This document shows, piece by piece, positions 55,115-64,000 of a stretch of DNA of 64,000 bases. Source of the DNA: Methylophaga sp. (GTDB lineage: Bacteria; Pseudomonadota; Gammaproteobacteria; Nitrosococcales; Methylophagaceae); NCBI GenBank assembly GCA_002706095.1, contig PAJP01000005.1, forward strand, positions 354,403-418,402. The letters run 5' to 3'. A program made the position numbers and the translations under genes. Each line of letters begins with the position of its first letter. Positions within the stretch are counted from its first letter, which is position 1. A model generated the notes under the pieces. It ran no database searches and was not told the DNA's origin. It worked only from the letters and a program-made list of their open reading frames with translations.

Positions 55115-57481
55115 TTAAACGTGCTTTTCAGCTAAAGCCTGCCAAGTACTAACAACAGTATCCGGATTCAGAGAGATACTGCTAATGCCACGCTCTAATA
55201 ACCACTCTGCAAGATCTTCATGATCTGAAGGTCCTTGACCACAAATACCGACATATTTATCCGCTTTCTTACACGCGGTAATGGCCATATCAAGCATCTT
55301 CAATACAGCAGGATTACGTTCATCAAATGAACCCGCCACTAATGCTGAGTCACGATCCAAGCCCAGTGTTAACTGAGTCATATCATTTGAACCGATGGAG
55401 AAACCATCGAAGAACTCAAGGAATTCATCTGCCATCACAGCATTTGAAGGTAACTCACACATCATGATTAGACGCAGACCATTTTTGCCACGCTCCAGTC
55501 CGTTTTCTTTTAGTAAGTTAACGACTGACTCAGCTTCATCTAATGTACGAACAAATGGAATCATCAATTCAACATTAGTTAAGCCCATTTCATCACGAAC
55601 GCGCTTCATTGCTTCAATTTCAAGTTTAAAGCATTCAGCAAAATCTTCTGATGAATAACGTGACGCACCGCGGAAACCGATCATTGGATTTTCTTCTTCA
55701 GGCTCAAATAATGTGCCGCCAATTAGATTGGCGTATTCATTTGATTTGAAGTCTGACATACGTACGATGACAGTTTCAGGATAGAATGCAGCAGCAATGG
55801 TTGAGACACCCTCTGCAATACGGCTGATGTAAAATTCTACTGGGTCGCCATAAGCAGTTGTACGTTCTTTAATCGCTTGTTTAACTTCACCTTCCATCTC
55901 ATCTGCATTCATCAATGCTTTTGGATGAATACCGATCATATTGTTGATGATGAATTCCAAACGAGCCAGACCGACACCTTTGTTTGGTAATTGTGCAAAG
56001 CTGAATGCACGGTCAGGGTTACCAACGTTCATCATAATCTTGACTGGCAACTCAGGCATATTATCGAGTTCTTCTACGCGATGTTCGAATTCGAGCAAGC
56101 CAGCATAGATATTACCTTCATCACCCTCAGCACAAGAGACAGTGACTTCTGTGCCTTCTTTAATGGTTTCAGTCGCATCGCCACAGCCTACAACAGCAGG
56201 AATACCTAATTCGCGAGCGATGATAGCCGCGTGGCATGTGCGACCACCACGGTTAGTGATAATCGCAGAAGCACGTTTCATGATAGGTTCCCAATCTGGA
56301 TCTGTCATGTCTGTTAACAGAACGTCACCTTCTTGGAATTTATTCATTTGATCGAGACTGTTTAGTAAACGCACTTTGCCTTGACCAATTTTGCTGCCAA
56401 TAGCGCGGCCAACAGAAAGTAATTCACCTTCTTGTTTCAGAACGAATGTTTCACGAACGTTTTTCTTGGTACGACTTTGCACTGTTTCAGGACGTGCCTG
56501 AACAATGTAAATTCGGCCATCATTACCATCTTTAGCCCATTCCACATCCATAGGACGCTTATAATGTTTCTCAATGGTGACAACCATTTTCGCTAAAGAC
56601 TCAACTTCTTTGTCAGTTAAGCAGAAATGTAAGCGTTCTTCTGCATCAACATCCACCGTTTTCACCGGAGATGAAGCATCCCCAGAGTAAATCATTTTAA
56701 TAGCTTTATGACCGACTGTACGGCGTAAAACTGATGGACGACCGGCTTCTAGAGTATTTTTATGAACATAGAACTCGTCAGGGTTGACAGCACCTTGCAC
56801 CACCATTTCGCCCAGGCCATAACTACCAGTAACGAAGACAACATCACGGAAGCCACTTTCTGTATCAAGAGAAAACGCAACACCGGCACTTGCAATATCA
56901 GAACGCACCATTTTTTGGATGCCAGCAGATAAAGCGACTTCACTATGATCAAAGCCTTGGTGGTCACGATACGCAATAGCACGATCATTAAATAATGATG
57001 CAAACACTTCACGAATCGCTTTTTTGATGTTTGCTAAGCCAGAAACGTTAAGAAATGTTTCTTGTTGCCCCGCGAAAGAAGCATCAGGTAAATCTTCTGC
57101 CGTTGCTGATGAACGCACAGCAAAGCTTGCTTCAGGACCGTATTCTTTTTCCAGCGCGGCATAAGCTTCGTCTATCGCTTTTTCCATCGCTTCTGGATAA
57201 GGAATAGTCATAATCCAATCACGGATTTCCTGACCTGTTTTTTGCAAAGCAGTGACGTCATCGACATCCAGCTCACGCAAGCGTTCATTGATTTTACTCT
57301 GGAGTCCATCGTGCAGAAGAAACTCCCGGTAAGCATCCGCTGTTGTGGCAAAGCCACCTGGGACATCGACTCCTAGAGGGGCGAGATTTTGCAGCATTTC
57401 ACCTAATGAGGCGTTTTTACCACCTACTCTGCCGACATCCTCCATGCATAGCTTATCCAGAGAGATAACATATTCCGACAT
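55115..57481 (-). CDS. ppsA: Phosphoenolpyruvate synthase
   Basis: PpsA makes phosphoenolpyruvate from pyruvate and ATP with release of AMP. The 788-residue length is typical. The N-terminal ATP-binding domain has [10 protein letters not shown] and [26 protein letters not shown]. The swivelling domain has the phospho-histidine in [23 protein letters not shown], and the C-terminal barrel has GFRGASRY and the cysteine-containing [19 protein letters not shown]. It lies eight bases after ppsR on the same strand, so kinase and regulator are co-expressed. Relevant to gluconeogenesis in one-carbon growth. Confidence 0.97.
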   Translation of the reverse strand: MSEYVISLDKLCMEDVGRVGGKNASLGEMLQNLAPLGVDVPGGFATTADAYREFLLHDGLQSKINERLRELDVDDVTALQKTGQEIRDWIMTIPYPEAMEKAIDEAYAALEKEYGPEASFAVRSSATAEDLPDASFAGQQETFLNVSGLANIKKAIREVFASLFNDRAIAYRDHQGFDHSEVALSAGIQKMVRSDIASAGVAFSLDTESGFRDVVFVTGSYGLGEMVVQGAVNPDEFYVHKNTLEAGRPSVLRRTVGHKAIKMIYSGDASSPVKTVDVDAEERLHFCLTDKEVESLAKMVVTIEKHYKRPMDVEWAKDGNDGRIYIVQARPETVQSRTKKNVRETFVLKQEGELLSVGRAIGSKIGQGKVRLLNSLDQMNKFQEGDVLLTDMTDPDWEPIMKRASAIITNRGGRTCHAAIIARELGIPAVVGCGDATETIKEGTEVTVSCAEGDEGNIYAGLLEFEHRVEELDNMPELPVKIMMNVGNPDRAFSFAQLPNKGVGLARLEFIINNMIGIHPKALMNADEMEGEVKQAIKERTTAYGDPVEFYISRIAEGVSTIAAAFYPETVIVRMSDFKSNEYANLIGGTLFEPEEENPMIGFRGASRYSSEDFAECFKLEIEAMKRVRDEMGLTNVELMIPFVRTLDEAESVVNLLKENGLERGKNGLRLIMMCELPSNAVMADEFLEFFDGFSIGSNDMTQLTLGLDRDSALVAGSFDERNPAVLKMLDMAITACKKADKYVGICGQGPSDHEDLAEWLLERGISSISLNPDTVVSTWQALAEKHV

Positions 57482-57489
57482 AGTTATAA

Positions 57490-58380
57490 CTACCTTGCTT
57501 TTATAGATTTATTAAACATTAAAACCGACTCTCTTACTCGCTCCCGGCCCAAGCCCAGTGCGCGTACTACACGGCTTGAGATTTCTTCGATTGAAGTATC
57601 GGTTGTTTCGAAAACGGCAATTCCCGCTTTATCGAACATAGATTGTGCTTGTGTCAATTCTGCCTGACAAATTTCCAGAGAGGCGTATTCACTCCCGGGC
57701 CTGCGTTGGCGTCTGATACGACTTAATGGCACGGGCTTAATTGTTAGCCCAACCAGTTTATCAATATTATCCAATAAACACTGAGGTAATTCATCTGAAG
57801 ACAAGTCTTCTGGCGTCAAAGGATAGTTCGCCACTTTGAGTGAAAAGTTCATTGCCAGATAAAGACTTGTAGGGGTCTTACCACAACGTGACACACCAGC
57901 AAGAATCACATCGGCATCATTATAATGATCGGGTCTGACACCATCATCATGCGTCAGAGCGAAGTCAATGGCGTCTAATCTGCGCTGGTATGTGGTATCA
58001 CTAAATGCAATTCGCGAGACACCTTGTTTGTGAGATGACTCAACACCAAAGAAACTTTCCAATGAGCCAATATAACTGTGAAACAAACTAATAACACAAG
58101 CGTTGGCGCTCTCGATAATGTATTGCTCATCATCATGCACTAAAGTGCTAAAAACAACGGGTTTGAGATTAGACTCTAAGCTGGTTTCGTTTATTTTCTC
58201 TCTGGCCTGTAATGCTTTTTCTGGGGTGTCTACAAAGGCCAGTGTGATGGTTTCGAACTCGAGATCTGGAAATTGAGCCAACAAGCACTTTCCATAAGAT
58301 TCGGCAGTAAGTCCGGTGCGGTCTGATACAAAGAACACTTTCCGTATTTGTTCAGAATATTGTAGTTCTGTTTCTGTCAT
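57490..58380 (-). CDS. ppsR: PEP synthase regulatory protein (kinase/pyrophosphorylase)
   Basis: A 296-residue DUF299 protein that inactivates PEP synthase by ADP-dependent phosphorylation and reactivates it by phosphate-dependent removal. The N-terminal [15 protein letters not shown], the P-loop-like [15 protein letters not shown] near 161-175, and the C-terminal [20 protein letters not shown] are the family blocks. It is immediately upstream of its target ppsA; in E. coli the pair is arranged divergently. The start is the first ATG with family alignment. Confidence 0.95.
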   Translation of the reverse strand: MTETELQYSEQIRKVFFVSDRTGLTAESYGKCLLAQFPDLEFETITLAFVDTPEKALQAREKINETSLESNLKPVVFSTLVHDDEQYIIESANACVISLFHSYIGSLESFFGVESSHKQGVSRIAFSDTTYQRRLDAIDFALTHDDGVRPDHYNDADVILAGVSRCGKTPTSLYLAMNFSLKVANYPLTPEDLSSDELPQCLLDNIDKLVGLTIKPVPLSRIRRQRRPGSEYASLEICQAELTQAQSMFDKAGIAVFETTDTSIEEISSRVVRALGLGRERVRESVLMFNKSIKAR

Positions 58381-58656
58381 GTGTTAATCATGTGCCGAAA
58401 TACAGGAATTGATCAACAAAAATTTTGCGTTAAGACAAAACACTGTTTACTCAATTCAGACCATACCGTATTTACTCGTCATATCAAAAAGACCTGTGGG
58501 ATCATTTTCAAAACGAAAATACGGCAACCAAAACCGTGAATAATCGCATCTTTTTAAACTAAAAACCAGACTTAATCGATATATTATACTTCTGACAATC
58601 AGACACTTTATGATAACTGGCCCGATAGAAAGAGCCTATCTAGGATAGATATATAA

Positions 58657-59667
58657 ATGAGTACCTTGATTCATCCCAATGATGCGCTTGTGAATGAAGA
58701 GCCACCACTTCCACTGATACCGGTATGTGAACACTTTGCAGGGAACCGTCACACACTACTCAAAGCCTTTGCGATTCAAGCTGAGTATGGCCCTGTTTTC
58801 GACATAACTTGTGATTGCGAAGATGGTGCAGCAACCGGGACAGAAATTTCCCACGCCAATATGATTGTTGAGCTTCTCAATAGCGAATATAACATCCATA
58901 AAATGGCAGGTGTGCGTATCCATGGGTTCAATGAGCCTGTCTGGAAACAGGAAGTCGATATTTTATTATCTGGGGCAAGAGATCTCATTCGTTACATAAC
59001 CCTTCCCAAGGCGCAGGATGCGACTCAAGTTGAGATGATGCTTGAATACATCCAGCTAGCCTCACAGAAATATAGCCTCCAGCCATCGCTGCCAATACAT
59101 GTCTTAATTGAAACGCATGGCGCTTTAGGTGAAGTAAATAAGATTGCCATGATGGAGCCTGTTGAAGTGCTCGATTTTGGCATTATGGACTATATCAGTG
59201 CTCATCAGGGAGTGATAACGGATGAAGCGATGCGGAGCCCACTTCAATTTGAACATGCGTTAATCGCTCGAGCAAAAACAGACATTGTCAGAGCTGCGAT
59301 AAGTTCTGGTTGTGTTGCTTCACACAACGTCAGCTTAGCCATTAAAGATTATCAACAAACCTATGACGATGCCCATCGAGCGCGTACTCAGTTCGGCTTT
59401 CTGAGGATGTGGAGTGTGCATCCTGTTCAAATTAAAGCCATTATAGATGCGATGTCTCCCAACCCAGACCAGCTCCAACTAGCCAGTGAGGTTTTACTAT
59501 CAGCACAACAATATAACTGGGCACCTATTCAGCTGAACGGAAAACTGTATGACAAAGCTTCGTATCGTTATTACTGGCAACAAATTCAACAGGCCTATTT
59601 AGCTGGTCTTCCTCTCGGAAAACCTGTGCAACAACAGTTTTTTAGTCAGAATAATTGCACACCATAA
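58657..59667 (+). CDS. HpcH/HpaI aldolase (CitE-like, malyl-CoA-lyase-type) protein
   Basis: A 336-residue CitE-family barrel. Metal and CoA-ester region: FDITCDCEDGAATG near 49-62, VRIHGFNE near 86-93 and HVLIETHGALGEVNKIAMM near 148-166, with DFGIMDY as the family's acidic strand. The C-terminal FLRMWSVHPVQIKAIIDAM is typical of the lyases that cleave malyl- or citramalyl-CoA. The organism probably uses the ribulose monophosphate route, so a serine-cycle role is not obvious. The start at 58657 is the first ATG in frame, without a strong ribosome site. It stands alone. Confidence 0.78.
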   Translation: MSTLIHPNDALVNEEPPLPLIPVCEHFAGNRHTLLKAFAIQAEYGPVFDITCDCEDGAATGTEISHANMIVELLNSEYNIHKMAGVRIHGFNEPVWKQEVDILLSGARDLIRYITLPKAQDATQVEMMLEYIQLASQKYSLQPSLPIHVLIETHGALGEVNKIAMMEPVEVLDFGIMDYISAHQGVITDEAMRSPLQFEHALIARAKTDIVRAAISSGCVASHNVSLAIKDYQQTYDDAHRARTQFGFLRMWSVHPVQIKAIIDAMSPNPDQLQLASEVLLSAQQYNWAPIQLNGKLYDKASYRYYWQQIQQAYLAGLPLGKPVQQQFFSQNNCTP

Positions 59668-59776
59668 GGACTACATTACATAGGTAGATATGAAATTAAC
59701 CATACATTATTCCTGTCATGCTATTAACAAGTTAAATACCCACAATACCGACTAGCCAAAAATCATTCAGTTAAAT

Positions 59777-59815
59777 AAAAAAAAGCCCGCACAAGAACTT
59801 TGTACGGGCTTTTTT
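59777..59815. terminator. Bidirectional terminator between the CitE-like gene and merR
   Basis: GCCCG at 59785-59789 and CGGGC at 59805-59809 form the stem, extended by four more pairs after one mismatch, with A-run and T-run on the two sides. It serves both convergent transcripts. Confidence 0.85.
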
Positions 59816-59838
59816 ATTTGAAAAGAATGAACGAGAAA

Positions 59839-60204
59839 TTAGTTTAAAAACGTTCTTAAATCTTCAAGTTCTTTCAGCAACTCTTTTACGAGCTGTTTTT
59901 GATCAGTTTGATTATCAGCAGAAGCACTCGCTTTTGCATCGGTTCCCAGTTGCTGTCTGGCACCACCGATGGTGAAGCCTTGCTCATATAACAAGCCACG
60001 AATCTCACGAATCAACACAACATCATGACGCTGGTAATAACGACGATTACCTCGACGTTTAACCGGTTTAAGTTGTGAAAATTCTTGTTCCCAGTACCGA
60101 AGAACGTGAGGTTTTACACCACACAACTCACTGACTTCACCAATCGTAAAATAGCGTTTCGCCGGTATTACAGGGAGTTCGTTGTTGTTACTTGCTTCCA
60201 GCAT
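59839..60204 (-). CDS. MerR-family regulator downstream of ihfA
   Basis: A 121-residue MerR-type protein ([42 protein letters not shown]) with a helical tail. In many gammaproteobacteria a MerR gene of this kind follows ihfA after pheST, as here. It overlaps the ihfA stop by 17 bases; GGTGG lies before the ATG. Its target is not known. Ends at a terminator. Confidence 0.9.
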   Translation of the reverse strand: MLEASNNNELPVIPAKRYFTIGEVSELCGVKPHVLRYWEQEFSQLKPVKRRGNRRYYQRHDVVLIREIRGLLYEQGFTIGGARQQLGTDAKASASADNQTDQKQLVKELLKELEDLRTFLN

Positions 60205-60484
60205 AATTGTCCACCCTTGCCTTCAGTTTTTGTCCGGGTCTGAACGTGACCACGCGACGGGCTGTTATTGGGATTTCTTCACCAGTTTTTGGGTTACGAC
60301 CTGGTCTTTCACTTTTATCTCTTAATTCAAAATTACCGAACCCAGATAACTTTACTTGTTCACCTTTTTCTAATGCCGTACGAATTTCTTCAAAAAACAT
60401 TTCAACTAATTCTTTTGCTTCACGTTTGTTGAAACCTAACTCATCGTACAACTGTTCTGTCATATCGGCCTTAGTCAGTGCCAT
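60188..60484 (-). CDS. ihfA: Integration host factor subunit alpha
   Basis: A 98-residue HU/IHF-fold protein that bends DNA as a heterodimer with IhfB. The IhfA-type N-terminus [17 protein letters not shown] and [29 protein letters not shown] with the proline-containing arm are clear. GAGGT precedes the ATG. It lies 39 bases after pheT, the conserved pheST-ihfA order. Confidence 0.97.
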   Translation of the reverse strand: MALTKADMTEQLYDELGFNKREAKELVEMFFEEIRTALEKGEQVKLSGFGNFELRDKSERPGRNPKTGEEIPITARRVVTFRPGQKLKARVDNYAGSK

Positions 60485-60523
60485 GTCTACCTCAAATTAA
60501 TTCTTATTGTTTATTAAGCGATG

Positions 60524-62899
60524 TTAAGATCTTATCGTTGCATTAAGCTTTTGCGACAGGGTTTCTGTCACAGTTTTAAGCAATGAGTCGACTTCATCGT
60601 CTGTTAATGTTCGCTCTTTGTGCTGGAGTATAAAGGCCACTGCCAAGCTTTTCTTGCCAAGCTCGACGCCTTCTCCACTATACACGTCAAATAATTGAAA
60701 TGACTTAAGAATATCAGAATCGATCTTACTCAAGCAATCTTCAATTTGACCAGCATTGACAGCATCATCTACCAAAAGAGCCAAATCACGACGCAATGCT
60801 GGGAATTTTGACAGTGTCTCAAACTCAGGAACGACAGAATCAACGAGCTCGTTCAGGCTTAACTCGAAGACGTAGACCTTTCCATCAATATCCAGTGATT
60901 TGTTTAATTTTGGATGGATGGCGCCTAGCCAACCAATAGCTTCATCGTTCTTATAGACACGTGCAGATTGGCCTGGATGTAATGCTGGATGAGATTCTTT
61001 CTCGAATCTTACTTGACCACCACCCAGAGCAAGCAATGCTTCCACATCAGCTTTGATGTCGAAGAAGTCCACTTCACGTGGTTTCTGCGACCACTGTTCG
61101 GCATAATTACTGCCGTATATTAAACCACCAATTTGACGCGGTTGTGCAATATCATTCAAAGTACCTTTGAAGACACGTCCTACCTCAAATAGACGAATCC
61201 GATCATGCTGTCGATTAGCATTATAAACCATTGCCTGTACCAGGCCGGGCCAGAGTGATGTTCTCATCACAGAAAGATCAGACGAAATGGGGTTGGCCAA
61301 TTTTATCGGTGCTGAGTCGTCTTGTGCGAGCAACTGCTGGATTTTAGGCTCAACGAAACTATAGGTCACAGCTTCATGATAACCACGGTCAACCATGAGG
61401 TTTTGCAACCGCTCAACCGGTGTCAATGTCTCCGTAATATTGGTTGTTAAAACGGTTCCCTGCGGACGAGTATTAGGCAATTTATCGTAGCCATACAAGC
61501 GGCCTAACTCTTCGATTAAATCCACTTCGATTGAGAGATCAAAACGAAAAGAAGGGACTGATACCTGCCAGCCATCTTCAACAACATCAACAGCCAAACC
61601 TAATCTTGTTAATTGTTCAGCAACTGTTTTACCGTCCAGTTCAAGTCCAAGCACTCGTTTGATTCTGTCAGTACGAAGATGAATTGTTGCTGTTTTCGGT
61701 AAATCTTTCTCGCTACATTCTTCAATAACAGGGCCAGCTTCACCACCCACAATTTCAAGCAGTAAAGATGTTGCACGATTCATAGTCTTGCTAGCTAATT
61801 CTGGATCCACCCCTCGTTCAAAGCGATGTGATGAATCTGTATGCAAACCATAGCTTCGCGCTTTACCAGCAATAGCTTCTGGTGCAAAAAATGCTGACTC
61901 TAGGAACAAAGAGGTTGTGAGCGAACTTACTGAAGAGTCTTGTCCACCCATAACACCAGCTAAGGCTAGTGGCTTTTCTGCATCACAAATCAATAAGGTA
62001 TCTGCTTGCGTATCGATTGTTTGGCCGTCTAACAGGGTCAGCTTTTCACCTTGTTGTGATAAACGCACATTAATTGATTGTTCAATCTTACCCAAATCAA
62101 AGGCATGCATAGGCTGCCCTAATTCGAGCATGACATAGTTGGTCACATCAACCACAGGTCCCAAACTTCTTAACCCACTGCGGCGGAGCTTCTCTTGCAT
62201 CCACACAGGTGTTTCTGCTGCTGGATTAATATTTTCGATAATGCGTCCCAGATATCGTGGGCAGGCAGCAGTTGCTTCAACATTGACATCCAAAATCTTG
62301 GAAGAGGTTGCGCTTACAGGCTCAGATGCCACAGCGTTGATATCTTCTGAAGTCAGTACACCGACTTCACGTGCTACACCCGCGACACTTAAACAATCAC
62401 TACGATTGGGTGTGAGATCAATATCGATTGCCTTATCATCTAAATCCAGATAAACACGAAAATCTTCACCAACAGGTGCATCATCAGCAAGCTCCATCAA
62501 ACCGTCAGCAGATTCCGTCAGGCCTAATTCTTTTGATGAACACAACATACCAAACGATGGAACACCACGCAGTTTGGCCTGTTTAATTTTAAAGTTACCA
62601 GGTAAAACAGCACCGATGACCGCAACAGGTATTTTCAATCCTTCGCGAACATTACTTGCACCACAAACAATATCCAGTAACGCTTCGCCACCCACATTAA
62701 CTTTTGTGAGACGTAACTTATCGGCATCCGGATGCGGTGTGACAGAGGTCACTTGCCCCACAACGACACCTGAAAACTCGCCTGCCACAGCTTCTACGGC
62801 ATCAACTTCGAGACCAGCACCAGTGAGTTTCTCAACTAATGCATCTGTATCAAGTGCAGGGTTTACCCACTCTCTTAACCATTTTTCACTAAACTTCAT
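60524..62899 (-). CDS. pheT: Phenylalanyl-tRNA synthetase beta subunit
   Basis: A 791-residue subunit of the heterotetrameric synthetase. The N-terminal part includes an OB-fold tRNA-binding domain (VVGQVTSVTPHPDADKLRLTKVNVGG) and the B3/4 editing region (ESAFFAPEAIAGKARSYGLHTDSSHRFERGVDPELA). The C-terminal ferredoxin-like anticodon domain has FPALRRDLALLVDD. The length matches the family. It follows pheS by 16 bases. Confidence 0.98.
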   Translation of the reverse strand: MKFSEKWLREWVNPALDTDALVEKLTGAGLEVDAVEAVAGEFSGVVVGQVTSVTPHPDADKLRLTKVNVGGEALLDIVCGASNVREGLKIPVAVIGAVLPGNFKIKQAKLRGVPSFGMLCSSKELGLTESADGLMELADDAPVGEDFRVYLDLDDKAIDIDLTPNRSDCLSVAGVAREVGVLTSEDINAVASEPVSATSSKILDVNVEATAACPRYLGRIIENINPAAETPVWMQEKLRRSGLRSLGPVVDVTNYVMLELGQPMHAFDLGKIEQSINVRLSQQGEKLTLLDGQTIDTQADTLLICDAEKPLALAGVMGGQDSSVSSLTTSLFLESAFFAPEAIAGKARSYGLHTDSSHRFERGVDPELASKTMNRATSLLLEIVGGEAGPVIEECSEKDLPKTATIHLRTDRIKRVLGLELDGKTVAEQLTRLGLAVDVVEDGWQVSVPSFRFDLSIEVDLIEELGRLYGYDKLPNTRPQGTVLTTNITETLTPVERLQNLMVDRGYHEAVTYSFVEPKIQQLLAQDDSAPIKLANPISSDLSVMRTSLWPGLVQAMVYNANRQHDRIRLFEVGRVFKGTLNDIAQPRQIGGLIYGSNYAEQWSQKPREVDFFDIKADVEALLALGGGQVRFEKESHPALHPGQSARVYKNDEAIGWLGAIHPKLNKSLDIDGKVYVFELSLNELVDSVVPEFETLSKFPALRRDLALLVDDAVNAGQIEDCLSKIDSDILKSFQLFDVYSGEGVELGKKSLAVAFILQHKERTLTDDEVDSLLKTVTETLSQKLNATIRS

Positions 62900-62915
62900 T
62901 GTCTTATCTCGTCGC

Positions 62916-63998
<1,083 letters not shown>

Positions 63999-64000
63999 GT

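Overview
The window is a gene-dense stretch of a gammaproteobacterial chromosome with moderately low GC by eye. Three markers together point to a halotolerant methylotroph close to Methylophaga: an mxaRSACKL methanol-dehydrogenase maturation cluster with a divergent mxaYX-type two-component system, a free-standing pqqA, and an ectABC-ask operon with a MarR-type EctR gene and an EctR operator. The genus is inference. The functions rest on motifs read directly from the translations.

Layout. (1) 1-7576, minus strand: rmuC, an L,D-transpeptidase, nagZ, an MscS channel and dnaE (cut by the window edge), tightly overlapped. (2) 7678-16355: the mxa block. mxaR-S-A-C-K-L run leftward, followed by a second mxaC-like gene. 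The sensor kinase and NarL-type regulator run rightward. The structural genes mxaFJGI are not here. (3) 16383-22560: a large anchored protein of unknown function, ahpC-ahpF, a 23-residue pqqA, and bioA. (4) 22665-26449: iscA, iscR with an IscR-type box, cysE, trmJ, queA and tRNA-Leu(CAA). (5) 26450-31194: a structured non-coding stretch, a MerR-HTH/receiver fusion, a DUF2789 gene, cfa, bfr, bfd with a Fur box, and an OmpR-type regulator. (6) 31198-39684: an eight-gene lipid-modification operon (desaturase, FAD oxidoreductase, DUF1365, CFA-type methyltransferase, DUF2878, DUF1295, a second CFA-type methyltransferase, sensor kinase) with a divergent chalcone-isomerase-like gene. (7) 39693-47214: the ectoine operon ectA-B-C-ask extended by a TPR membrane protein and a sodium:solute symporter, with a cheW-like gene and ectR divergent from it. 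(8) 47211-54890: a c-di-GMP turnover response regulator, a hybrid kinase lacking the usual histidine, a Tas-like reductase, a non-coding array of terminator hairpins, and an MFS transporter. (9) 54929-64000: tRNA-Pro(GGG), ppsR-ppsA, a CitE/HpcH-like gene, and pheS-pheT-ihfA-merR.

How they work together. The mxa genes and pqqA serve PQQ-dependent methanol oxidation. The ectoine operon makes an osmolyte from aspartate semialdehyde under EctR control. Bfr/Bfd and IscR/IscA handle iron. The lipid operon probably methylates or otherwise remodels unsaturated acyl chains of membrane phospholipids. No phage, CRISPR array, rRNA operon or intact insertion sequence was seen.
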